A stretch of 38,907 nt of DNA from Actinomycetes bacterium (GTDB taxonomy: Bacteria; Actinomycetota; Actinomycetes; Actinomycetales; Cellulomonadaceae). The notes beneath the pieces are model-generated. The model did no database searches and was not told where the DNA came from. It saw only the letters and a program-made list of their open reading frames with translations. Below are positions 25,895 through 33,253 of the stretch, piece by piece (positions within the stretch are counted from its first letter, which is position 1; every line of letters begins with the position of its first letter). A program made the translations under genes and the position numbers. Location of the stretch: positions 1-38,907 of the forward strand of contig JAEXPS010000006.1 of the NCBI GenBank assembly GCA_023438885.1, written 5' to 3'.

Positions 25895-26758
25895 TCAAGC
25901 CTCGTATTCCTCCGGGGGCACCTCGGGGGTGGCCTCGGGGGTGGCCTCGGGGGTGGCCTCGGGCGCCTTGCGCCGCACGCGGCGAACCGTCTCCTGGACG
26001 GCCTCCTTGGCCTCGCTCGCCTTCTCCTCGGCGACCTCGCGGAGCTCAGCGGCCTTGCCCTCGGTCGCCTCGCGCAGCTCGGCGGCCTTCTCGGCTGCCT
26101 TCTGGCTCGCTTCGCGCGTCTTGGCCACGGCGGTGCCGGCGGCCTCGCCCACCGCGTCCGCGGCATCGCCGACGGCATCGGCGAACCGGCCGTCGTGCGG
26201 GCGGGTCTGCAGCGAGTCGGCGCCCGTGGGGTCCGTGGGCTCCCACGGTTCGGCCCACGGGTCGACGGCCGTGCGCGACCGGTACCAGGCGGCGCCCGCT
26301 GCGGCAGCGGCGGCGACGGCGGCGACGGCGAAGAACGTCTTCGCCGCGGCGTGGCTCTTCTTGCTCGCGGCCTTCTCGGCGGCCTCCGCGAGGGCTGCGG
26401 CCTGCTCCTGGGCGGCCACGGCGGCCTCGTCGGCCACCTTGCCCGCCCTGACCGCGGCCTCGTTGAAGGCGGCGACCAGACGCGGGATCAGCTCGTCGAC
26501 CAGCTTGTCGTGCGCCGTGTCGATCGCCGGCCCCGCCTTGCCCGCAGCCTTCTCCACGGCGGGCGCGGCGGCCTTGACCGCCTCCGAGTACGCGTGCTCG
26601 AGGCGTGGGGCGAGCCATTCGGCGAACGCCTGGACCTTCGGCGCGGTCCAGTCCTTGGCGTGGACTGCGGCACCCGCCAGCGCTCCGCCGATCTCGGTGG
26701 CCTGCGTCTTGAGCTTGTCGGTGTCGACGTCGATGGTCCGTGCGGTGAGGTGACCCAT
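25895..26758 (-). CDS. Alanine-rich helical membrane protein
   Basis: A 287-aa protein without a recognised family. Seen: an Ala/Lys/Glu-rich helical N-terminal half, one membrane segment (about 141-159, T-F-F-A-V-A-A-V-A-A-A-A-A-A-G), a short D-P-W-A-E-P-W-E-P linker, then heptad-like helical repeats (A-E-K-A-A-E-L-R-E-A-T-E-G-K and similar) and an A-T-P-E-A-T-P-E-A-T-P-E tail. The repeats resemble apolipoprotein/LEA-type amphipathic helices, so a membrane- or envelope-associated role is possible. ATG 26758 has GGGAG five bases upstream; the frame to 27268 is antisense to the cyclophilin gene and rejected. First gene of the minus-strand trio, divergent from ppi. Confidence 0.75.
   Translation of the reverse strand: MGHLTARTIDVDTDKLKTQATEIGGALAGAAVHAKDWTAPKVQAFAEWLAPRLEHAYSEAVKAAAPAVEKAAGKAGPAIDTAHDKLVDELIPRLVAAFNEAAVRAGKVADEAAVAAQEQAAALAEAAEKAASKKSHAAAKTFFAVAAVAAAAAAGAAWYRSRTAVDPWAEPWEPTDPTGADSLQTRPHDGRFADAVGDAADAVGEAAGTAVAKTREASQKAAEKAAELREATEGKAAELREVAEEKASEAKEAVQETVRRVRRKAPEATPEATPEATPEVPPEEYEA
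25921..25963. repeat. 12-bp tandem repeat in the Ala-rich protein tail
   Basis: CCTCGGGGGTGG occurs three times in a row with a partial fourth copy. On the minus strand it encodes P-E-A-T repeats at the C-terminus. Exact copies suggest recent slippage and possible length variation. Confidence 0.9.
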
Positions 26759-26857
26759 CAGAACTCCCGGCTCCCTGGTCGATCTGTCTCCAGCCACACT
26801 CTGCCACTGCGGGCGACTCGCCGCAGGGCCCGGACCACCCGTGCGACACTGTGCGTC

Positions 26858-27397
26858 ATGTTCGCCACCCTGCACACGAGCGCCGGAGACATCCGCCTCG
26901 AGCTGCTCCCGAACCACGCCCCGAAGACCGTTGCGAACTTCGTCGGCCTCGCCACCGGCGGCCGCGAGTGGACCGATCCGCGCACGGGCCAGACGTCGAA
27001 CGAGCCGCTCTACGCGGGCGTGATCTTCCACCGCGTCATCGACGGTTTCATGATCCAGGGCGGCGACCCGCTCGGCACCGGCCGCGGCGGCCCGGGCTAC
27101 CAGTTCGACGACGAGATCCACCCCGAACTCGCGTTCACCGAGCCCTACCTGCTCGCCATGGCCAACGCCGGCAAGCAGCCGGACCGCGTCACCGGGCGGC
27201 TGGCCGGGACCAACGGCTCGCAGTTCTTCATCACCGTCGCCCCGACGCCCTGGCTCACCGGCAAGCACACCATCTTCGGCCGGGTGGCCGACGACGCCAG
27301 CAAGGCGGTGGTCGACGCGATCGCGACGGCCCCGACCCGTCCCGGTGACCGGCCCGTGAACGACGTCGTCATCGAGTCGGTCACCGTCGAGGAGTAG
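26858..27397 (+). CDS. ppiA: Peptidyl-prolyl cis-trans isomerase (cyclophilin)
   Basis: A 179-aa cytoplasmic cyclophilin that speeds proline isomerisation. Seen: N-F-V-G-L-A-T-G, the catalytic stretch F-H-R-V-I-D-G-F-M-I-Q-G-G-D, G-S-Q-F-F-I-T, and W-L-T-G-K-H-T-I-F-G-R-V, covering the full fold with no signal peptide. ATG 26858 is the only sensible start; the frame continuing upstream to 25697 is antisense to other genes. It is the Rv0009 counterpart in gene order and precedes the rhomboid protease by 23 bases. Confidence 0.96.
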   Translation: MFATLHTSAGDIRLELLPNHAPKTVANFVGLATGGREWTDPRTGQTSNEPLYAGVIFHRVIDGFMIQGGDPLGTGRGGPGYQFDDEIHPELAFTEPYLLAMANAGKQPDRVTGRLAGTNGSQFFITVAPTPWLTGKHTIFGRVADDASKAVVDAIATAPTRPGDRPVNDVVIESVTVEE

Positions 27398-27420
27398 CCA
27401 TCAGCGCTCCCGACGGGCTG

Positions 27421-28266
27421 GTGCCGCAGGGACCCGCCTCGCCACCCGTGTGCCCCCGGCATCCGGATCGCATCTCGTACGTCCGCTGCCAGCGGTGCGG
27501 GCGCCCGGTGTGCCCGGACTGCCAGCGGCCGGCGGCGGTCGGCGTGCACTGCGTCGACTGCGTCGCCGAGGCGGCGCGCGCGGCCAGGCCCACCCAGACG
27601 GTGTTCGGTGGTCGCGTCCGTGGCGACGGGCGCCCTGTGGTCACCATCACCCTGATCGCGCTGTGCGCCCTCAGTTTCGTGCTGCAGTGGACCGTGCCGT
27701 CCTGGACGCTGCGGTGGGCGTTCAGCCCGCTGATCGGGTCCGTGGAGCCGTGGCGGTTCCTCACCGCGGCCTTCCTGCACTCCACCGGCTCGATCTTCCA
27801 CATCGTGTTCAACATGGTGGCGTTGTGGATGGTGGGGCCGTACCTCGAGAGCACCCTCGGCCGCGCGCGGTACCTGACGCTGTACCTGGTGTCGGCGATC
27901 GGCGGGTCCGTGGCTGCCGTCGTGCTCGCACCGGTGGTCGGTGGCTGGAGCACGGCGATGGTCGGAGCGTCCGGCGCCGTGTTCGGCCTGTTCGGCGCGG
28001 TGCTCGTGGTGCTTCGCCGCCTGGGCCGGGATGCCGGAGGCATCATCGGGATCCTGGTGCTCAACGGCGTGCTGAGCTTCGTGCTTCCCGGCATCGCGTG
28101 GCAGGCGCATCTTGGCGGTCTCGTCGTCGGAGCGGCGATCGGAGCGGCCTACGCCTACGCGCCCAAGGAGCGTCAGCAGGTGGTGTCCGTGCTGGCCAGC
28201 GTCGGCATGGTGGCGCTGCTTGTCGCCGCGGCCGTGCTGACCTACACCCGGTACGGACTGCTCTGA
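27421..28266 (+). CDS. Rhomboid family intramembrane serine protease
   Basis: A 281-aa integral membrane protease. Seen: an N-terminal cytoplasmic zinc-binding B-box-like module with paired Cys (C11, C23, C26, C31, C34, C44, C47), then about six membrane segments; the catalytic Ser184 in G-A-S-G, His230 in W-Q-A-H-L-G-G, and H127-x3-N131 that forms the oxyanion hole. Natural substrates are unknown. GTG 27421 is used; ATC 27400 in the same frame is not a likely start. It ends just before a nested inverted repeat and converges with crgA. Confidence 0.93.
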   Translation: MPQGPASPPVCPRHPDRISYVRCQRCGRPVCPDCQRPAAVGVHCVDCVAEAARAARPTQTVFGGRVRGDGRPVVTITLIALCALSFVLQWTVPSWTLRWAFSPLIGSVEPWRFLTAAFLHSTGSIFHIVFNMVALWMVGPYLESTLGRARYLTLYLVSAIGGSVAAVVLAPVVGGWSTAMVGASGAVFGLFGAVLVVLRRLGRDAGGIIGILVLNGVLSFVLPGIAWQAHLGGLVVGAAIGAAYAYAPKERQQVVSVLASVGMVALLVAAAVLTYTRYGLL

Positions 28267-28272
28267 TCGACG

Positions 28273-28340
28273 CCAGCGCCCCACCGGGACGTCCGAGCAT
28301 GTGGTGGCTCCAGCAACCACTTCCTCGGACGCTGCGCTGG
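28273..28340. terminator. Three-tier inverted repeat in the rhomboid/crgA gap
   Basis: Nested arms: CCAGCGC (28273-28279) with GCGCTGG (28334-28340); CGTCCGAG (28290-28297) with CTCGGACG (28324-28331); GTGGT (28301-28305) with ACCAC (28316-28320), continued by GC/GC. It lies between convergent genes, so a bidirectional terminator is the simplest reading. No T-run is present on either side. Confidence 0.6.
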
Positions 28341-28367
28341 GAGGGGAGCGAGTTACACGGGTGTGAT

Positions 28368-28376
28368 TTATCCACA
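28368..28376. promoter_or_regulatory. Perfect DnaA box far from oriC
   Basis: TTATCCACA, identical to the consensus. An inverted, weaker copy (TGGGGATGA, two mismatches to TGTGGATAA) lies at 28391-28399, and the pair forms an imperfect inverted repeat (28367-28399) around GTGCAC. It is about 15 kb from oriC. Confidence 0.65.
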
Positions 28377-28408
28377 GAGTTGTGCACCTCTGGGGATGAA
28401 CCGGCCGG

Positions 28409-28657
28409 TCAGCGCCAGCGCGTGGTCATCCCGAAGCCGGCGAGGATGAAGGCGAAGCCGACCGCGAGGTTCCACTGCTTGATCCCAGGGATCGGGAACT
28501 CCGACTGCGACAGGTACGTCACGACGATCCACGCGAGGCCCACGACCATGAGGCCAACCATGACCGGGACGAACCAGCGGGGGTTCGGGGCCTTCTTGGC
28601 GGACTTGGCGGGCGGCGCGACGTAGCCGGCCTTCTTGCGCGACCTGGACTCGGGCAC
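28409..28657 (-). CDS. crgA: Cell division protein CrgA
   Basis: An 82-aa two-pass membrane protein that works at the septum with FtsZ and penicillin-binding proteins in actinobacteria. Seen: a basic N-terminus (P-E-S-R-S-R-K-K), two membrane segments (about 29-49 and 62-77), N-P-R-W-F-V-P-V-M between tail and first segment, and G-F-G-M-T-T-R-W-R at the end, all CrgA hallmarks. GTG 28657 has AGGAG nine bases upstream. It is the Rv0011c counterpart and converges with the rhomboid gene. Confidence 0.95.
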   Translation of the reverse strand: MPESRSRKKAGYVAPPAKSAKKAPNPRWFVPVMVGLMVVGLAWIVVTYLSQSEFPIPGIKQWNLAVGFAFILAGFGMTTRWR

Positions 28658-28735
28658 GTCGGGTGACTCCTGTCAGACTGCGCCACGGCCGGCCCGGGGG
28701 GCCCCGGGTCGCAACGAACCGGGCGACCGGTGACT

Positions 28736-28741
28736 TAGCCT
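28736..28741 (+). promoter_or_regulatory. Candidate -10 element for the DUF881-sortase operon
   Basis: TAGCCT fits the TANNNT -10 pattern, 37 bases before the DUF881 start. No good -35 is visible. Confidence 0.35.
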
Positions 28742-28778
28742 AGACGAACGGATGCACGCCCCGGCGCGAGGAGAGGTT

Positions 28779-29570
28779 GTGAGCGATCGCCCGCACCGCG
28801 GCCGCACCCGCCTGTGGTCCGGCGGCCGGGTCTCCGTCGCCGTGGTGCTCACGCTGGCCACCGCGCTGTTCGTCATCTCCGCGCGCGAGGCGCGCGACCC
28901 CAACACCCGCCACGCCGTCGACCTGCCGCAGCTGCTACGGGAGCAGGAGCAGCGCGTCGAGGACCTGACCGCGCAGGTGGCCGACCTGGGCGCGGAGGTT
29001 CAGCGGCTCACCGGTGAGTCCGACGAGGACGCGGGGACGTCGCTGAGGGCGGCTCCGGTGGGATACGCCGTCGAGTCGGGGTCACGGCCGGTCACCGGCC
29101 CGGGTCTCGTCGTCCGGCTGGACGACGCGCCGCCGGACCAGGCGCCGCCCGGCGTGCGACCGGACGAGCTCGTGGTGCACCAGCAGGACATCCAGGCCGT
29201 GATGAACGCCCTGTGGGCGGGCGGCGCCGAGTCCATGACGCTCATGGATCAGCGGATCGCCTCGACGAGCGCCGTGCGCTGCGTCGGCAACGTGCTGCGG
29301 CTCCACGGCCGGGTGTACTCGCCGCCCTACGTCGTCCGGGCGGTGGGCGACCCCCAGGCGCTGCGGGACGCGCTCGACGCGTCGGCGGCCGTGCGCAGCT
29401 ACGTGAGGGCCGCGGACTGGGTGGGGCTCGGCTGGGAGGTGTCCGAGTCCGACGAGATCGAGATGCCGGCCTACACGGCACCCGAGCTCGAGCACGCGCA
29501 GGTGCCCGCCGGCGTGGACCCGCTGCCGGGGCCGGGGGACGACGACCCCGAGACCGGGGCCAGCCGATGA
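28779..29570 (+). CDS. DUF881 membrane protein
   Basis: A 263-aa protein of the DUF881 family found beside crgA and sortase genes (Rv0012-like). Seen: a basic N-terminus, a membrane segment (about 18-35), a coiled coil (about 50-80, L-R-E-Q-E-Q-R-V-E-D-L-T), and an extracytoplasmic domain with L-V-V-H-Q-Q-D-I-Q-A-V-M-N-A-L-W and R-C-V-G-N-V-L-R-L, family hallmarks. Function is unknown. GTG 28779 has GAGGAGAGG just upstream; the ATG at 28752 lacks such a site. It overlaps the sortase start by 4 bases. Confidence 0.93.
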   Translation: MSDRPHRGRTRLWSGGRVSVAVVLTLATALFVISAREARDPNTRHAVDLPQLLREQEQRVEDLTAQVADLGAEVQRLTGESDEDAGTSLRAAPVGYAVESGSRPVTGPGLVVRLDDAPPDQAPPGVRPDELVVHQQDIQAVMNALWAGGAESMTLMDQRIASTSAVRCVGNVLRLHGRVYSPPYVVRAVGDPQALRDALDASAAVRSYVRAADWVGLGWEVSESDEIEMPAYTAPELEHAQVPAGVDPLPGPGDDDPETGASR

Positions 29571-30349
29571 GTCTCGCGGTCCACTCGCGGCCGGGCTGGC
29601 GGCGCTCGAGTGCGGCCCGTGCCGGGTTCCACGTGCTCGGCGTGGTGGGCGAGCTCTTCATCACCCTCGGCGTCCTGATCCTGGGGTTCCTCGTCTGGCA
29701 GCTGTGGTGGACCGACGTGGTGGCCGACAAGGCACAGGCGCAGATCGTCGACGACCTGCCCTGGGTCTCCGACGCCCTCCGGGTGCCCACGGGCGCGGCG
29801 CCGTCCGCGGCACCGGGCCCGGCGATCGCCACTCCACGGCGCGACGAGCCGCCCGTGGAGCCCGTGGTGCCGCACGCGACCACCTTCGCCACCATGACGG
29901 TGCCGCGCTGGGACCCCACCCTCACCCGCCCGGTCAGCGAGGGCACGGACCGGCCGACGGTGCTGGACGTGCTCGGGATCGGACACTACGAGGGGACGGC
30001 GATGCCCGGCGCCGTGGGCAACTTCGCCGTGGCAGGGCACCGGACCACGTTCGGCAAGCCGTTCAACCGCATCGAGGAGCTGCAGGTGGGCGACCCGGTG
30101 GTGATCCAGACGGCTCAGGCCTGGTACGTCTACCGGGTCACCGGCACCGAGGTGGTGCACCCGGGGGACGTCGCCGTGATCGCGGCGGTGCCCGGCCAGC
30201 CGGGTGAGGTGCCGACACAGCGCCTCATCACCATGACGACGTGCCACCCGATGCTTTCGGCGCGCCAGCGGTACATCGTCCACGGGGAGCTGGACTACTG
30301 GGCTCCGGTGGACTCCGGGGTGCCGGCCGAGCTGGTCGGTACCGCATGA
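29567..30349 (+). CDS. srtE: Class E sortase
   Basis: A 260-aa membrane-anchored transpeptidase that attaches LAxTG-type proteins to the cell wall. Seen: an N-terminal membrane segment (about 21-45), a Pro-rich linker, the sortase barrel with A-G-H-R-T-T-F-G-K-P-F (catalytic His), the T-M-T-T-C226 catalytic cysteine and R-Q-R-Y supplying the arginine (R235). ATG 29567 overlaps the DUF881 stop (ATGA). No sortase substrate gene is in the window, so it acts as a housekeeping enzyme. Confidence 0.94.
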   Translation: MSLAVHSRPGWRRSSAARAGFHVLGVVGELFITLGVLILGFLVWQLWWTDVVADKAQAQIVDDLPWVSDALRVPTGAAPSAAPGPAIATPRRDEPPVEPVVPHATTFATMTVPRWDPTLTRPVSEGTDRPTVLDVLGIGHYEGTAMPGAVGNFAVAGHRTTFGKPFNRIEELQVGDPVVIQTAQAWYVYRVTGTEVVHPGDVAVIAAVPGQPGEVPTQRLITMTTCHPMLSARQRYIVHGELDYWAPVDSGVPAELVGTA

Positions 30350-30368
30350 TGGTGCGCGGGAGGTCGTG

Positions 30369-30527
30369 ATGTACGGATGGCTGTGGCGGCACCTGCCGGG
30401 TCCCGTGGTGGTGCGGGTGTTCCTGGTGATCGTGCTGCTCGCGGCCGCGATCGCCGCGTGCTTCCAGTGGCTGTTCCCCGCGATCGCGCCCTACATGCCC
30501 TTCAACGACACGACCGTGGGTGAGTGA
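30369..30527 (+). CDS. 52-aa single-pass membrane peptide
   Basis: A 52-residue frame that starts M-Y-G-W-L-W-R-H-L-P-G, has one membrane segment (about 15-38, V-R-V-F-L-V-I-V-L-L-A-A-A-I-A-A), then P-A-I-A-P-Y-M-P-F-N-D. GGGAGG lies six bases upstream of the ATG. It sits 19 bases after the sortase gene, and its TGA shares a base with the pabA ATG (TGATG), so both are translated together. No function can be assigned. A peptide of this type in this place is, to my memory, common in Micrococcales. Confidence 0.75.
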   Translation: MYGWLWRHLPGPVVVRVFLVIVLLAAAIAACFQWLFPAIAPYMPFNDTTVGE

Positions 30528-31150
30528 TGGCCAAGATCCTCGTCGTCGACAACTACGACTCCTTCGTCTACACGATCGTCGGCTACCTCGACCAGCTCGG
30601 CGCCGACACCGTGGTGGTGCGCAACGACGCCGTGCCGAGCGTGGAGCTGCGCACCGGGTTCGACGGTGTGCTGATCTCTCCCGGGCCGGGCACGCCGGCG
30701 GACGCCGGCGCGAGCATGGCCGTGATCCGGGACTGCGCCGAGTCCGGAACCCCGATGCTCGGCGTGTGCCTGGGCCACCAAGCCCTCGGCGAGGTGTTCG
30801 GCGGCGTCGTCACCCACGCGCCCGAGCTGATGCACGGCAAGACGAGCCGCGTGGAGCACAACGGAACGGGTGTGCTGGCCGGGTTGCCGTCGCCCTTCAC
30901 CGCCACGCGCTACCACTCCCTCGCGGTGGTGGACGGCACGGTGTCCGACGAGCTCGAGGTCACCGCGCGCGCGAACGGCATCATCATGGGCCTGGCGCAC
31001 CGCACGCTGCCGCTGCACGGTGTGCAGTTCCACCCCGAGTCGGTGCTCACCGAGGGTGGGCACCGACTGCTCGCCAACTGGCTGGCGATCTGCGGCGACG
31101 GCGAGGCCGTCGCACGCTCAGCCGGGCTCCACCCCCTGGTGCGGGCGTAG
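30527..31150 (+). CDS. pabA: Aminodeoxychorismate/anthranilate synthase component II
   Basis: A 207-aa class I glutamine amidotransferase that supplies ammonia to PabB or TrpE for folate or tryptophan synthesis. Seen: V-D-N-Y-D-S-F-V near the start, S-P-G-P-G-T-P, the nucleophile C81 in G-V-C-L-G-H-Q-A-L, and the His-Glu pair in Q-F-H-P-E-S-V-L-T-E-G-G. No synthase component I is nearby, as usual for the copy beside pknB. GTG 30524 is an alternative start. It converges with pknB, 34 bases apart. Confidence 0.94.
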   Translation: MAKILVVDNYDSFVYTIVGYLDQLGADTVVVRNDAVPSVELRTGFDGVLISPGPGTPADAGASMAVIRDCAESGTPMLGVCLGHQALGEVFGGVVTHAPELMHGKTSRVEHNGTGVLAGLPSPFTATRYHSLAVVDGTVSDELEVTARANGIIMGLAHRTLPLHGVQFHPESVLTEGGHRLLANWLAICGDGEAVARSAGLHPLVRA

Positions 31151-31184
31151 CCCCTCGGCGTCTGGCGTCGCGCCTGGCGTCGCC

Positions 31185-33200
31185 CTACGGCTTGGTGCCG
31201 CCGCCCTGCTGACCGCCGTCTTGCTGGTCGCCGGGCTGGGCCGGCGGTTCCTTGGCGACGTAGACCGTGATCTTCTGCGTCAGCGCGACATTGGTGTTGG
31301 CGGTCGGGTTGGTGGCAAAGACCATGCCGACCTGGACCGGGTTGTCATCCGGGTCGACCGCGTCCATCCGCACGATGTCGCTGAAGCCGGCCGCCTGCAA
31401 CTGGGCGTAGGCGGCGTCATAGGTCAGACCGAAGACATCCGGAACCATGGCGGTGGTGGGCGCGGTGGCGATCCACAACGTGACCCGCGACTGCTGCTGC
31501 ACCAGCGCAGGTGACTCGGCCGTGCCGCCGCTGGGCGACTGGCGGACCACGGTGCCGGCGGGCTGGTCGCGGGTCACCTCCTGCTCCTCGTCCCGGATCA
31601 GGTTGAGGCTGTCGAGGATGTCCTGGGCCTCCTGCTGCGTCTTGCCGGTGAGGTCGGGCAGCTCGACGAGGCCGCTGGACACCGAGAGCTTCACGGTCGA
31701 CCCGGTCTTGACGCCCTGGCCGGACGGCGGATCGGTCGCGGTGACCTGCCCTGCGGGGAAGTTCGGGTCGTTCACCTGTTCCTGGACGGGGTCGACGACG
31801 AGGCCGGCCTCCTCCAGCAGGCGCACGGCCTCGGCGACCGGGCGCCCCGTGACGTCGGGGACCGTCGTGTCCGCGGGCCCGGTGGAGACGTAGTAGGTCA
31901 CCTCGGAGCCACGCTCCTGCTCGGTGTCCGCCGCGGGGTCCGTCTTGACGACGAGGCCCTCCTGCATGGTGTCGTCGGAAATCTCGGCGCGGCGCGGGAC
32001 GAAGCCCTGGTCCTCGAGCTCGGCCTTCGCCTGGTCGGCTTCCCAGCCGACGACGTTCGGCACGGTGACCGTGGCGGGCTGACCGGAGTCGCGGTTGTTG
32101 AGCAGCAGCGCGACGATCGCGATCACCGCCGCCACGGCGACGCCGAGCAGCACCCAGAGCACCCAGGAGCGCCCGCCGGTCTCGTCGTCGTCGTAGTGCC
32201 CGTTGCCGTTGGTGGCCGCGCCGGTGGCACCCCAGGGCAGCGTCGCCGGCGGAAGCGCCTGCGTCGCGGGGTCCATCACCTGGGTCGCATCCGCGGCTCC
32301 CACGGTGGCGAGGGCGGCGCCGACGGCCGGCGCGCTGACGGCACCGCCGCGCAGCACGGCCTCGAGGTCGGCGCGGAACTCGTCGGCGGTCTGGTAGCGC
32401 GCCGTGCGGTCCTTGGCCAGCGCCTTGAGCACCACGCGGTCCAGCGCCTCGGGGACGTCGGAGGCGACGCTGCTCGGCGTCGGCGCGTTCTCGCGCACGT
32501 GCTGGTACGCGACGGCCACCGGGGAGTCGCCGGTGAACGGCGGCCGGCCGGTGAGCAGCTCGAACAGCAGGCAGCCCGTCGAGTAGAGGTCGCTGCGGGC
32601 GTCCACCTGCTCGCCGCGCGCCTGCTCCGGCGAGAGGTACTGCGCCGTTCCGATGACGGCCTGCGTCTGCGTCATGGTCGCGGCGGAGTCGGCGACCGCG
32701 CGGGCGATGCCGAAGTCCATCACCTTGACGGCCCCGGTCGGGGTCAGCATCACGTTCGCCGGCTTGATGTCGCGGTGCACGATCCCCGCGTGGTGCGAGT
32801 ACTCCAGCGCCGAGAGCACGCCGACGGTGATCTCCAGGGCCTCCTCGATCGGCACGGCGGCGCCGTCAGGCAGGATGTCGCGGACGGTGTGTCCCTCGAC
32901 GTACTCCATGACGATGAACGGCACGTGGGCCACCACGCCGGTCGGCTCGGTGACCACGTCCTCGCCGGTGTCGTAGACCGCGACGATCGCCGGGTGGTTC
33001 AGCGCCGCGGCGGACTGGGCCTCGCGGCGGAACCGGTTCTGGAACGAGGGGTCACGTGCCAGGTCCGAGCGCAGGATCTTGATCGCCACGGTGCGGCCCA
33101 GCCGCCGGTCGTAGCCGATGTGCACCTCGGCCATGCCGCCGCGCCCGATGAGCTCGCCGACCTCGTACCGTCCGGCGAGGATCCTCGATCCGTCGTCCAC
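31185..33200 (-). CDS. pknB: Serine/threonine protein kinase PknB with four PASTA domains
   Basis: A 671-aa receptor kinase sensing muropeptides or lipid II and controlling cell-wall growth and division. Seen: glycine loop G-R-G-G-M-A-E-V, catalytic H-R-D-I-K-P-A-N, D-F-G-I-A-R, activation segment with T-M-T-Q-T-Q-A-V-I-G-T, then a linker, a membrane segment (W-V-L-W-V-L-L-G-V-A-V-A-A-V) and four extracytoplasmic PASTA repeats each starting V-P-N/D-V or L-P-D-L. GTG 33200 is chosen because the long frame upstream (to 34358) is antisense-like shadow over pknA. Last gene of the fhaB-pknB operon, 53 bases after pknA. Confidence 0.97.
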   Translation of the reverse strand: MDDGSRILAGRYEVGELIGRGGMAEVHIGYDRRLGRTVAIKILRSDLARDPSFQNRFRREAQSAAALNHPAIVAVYDTGEDVVTEPTGVVAHVPFIVMEYVEGHTVRDILPDGAAVPIEEALEITVGVLSALEYSHHAGIVHRDIKPANVMLTPTGAVKVMDFGIARAVADSAATMTQTQAVIGTAQYLSPEQARGEQVDARSDLYSTGCLLFELLTGRPPFTGDSPVAVAYQHVRENAPTPSSVASDVPEALDRVVLKALAKDRTARYQTADEFRADLEAVLRGGAVSAPAVGAALATVGAADATQVMDPATQALPPATLPWGATGAATNGNGHYDDDETGGRSWVLWVLLGVAVAAVIAIVALLLNNRDSGQPATVTVPNVVGWEADQAKAELEDQGFVPRRAEISDDTMQEGLVVKTDPAADTEQERGSEVTYYVSTGPADTTVPDVTGRPVAEAVRLLEEAGLVVDPVQEQVNDPNFPAGQVTATDPPSGQGVKTGSTVKLSVSSGLVELPDLTGKTQQEAQDILDSLNLIRDEEQEVTRDQPAGTVVRQSPSGGTAESPALVQQQSRVTLWIATAPTTAMVPDVFGLTYDAAYAQLQAAGFSDIVRMDAVDPDDNPVQVGMVFATNPTANTNVALTQKITVYVAKEPPAQPGDQQDGGQQGGGTKP

Positions 33201-33253
33201 GTGCCGCGCCCTTCTCTGGTCAGGGGGCGTATGCCCTCCGTCATCCTGCCCGA

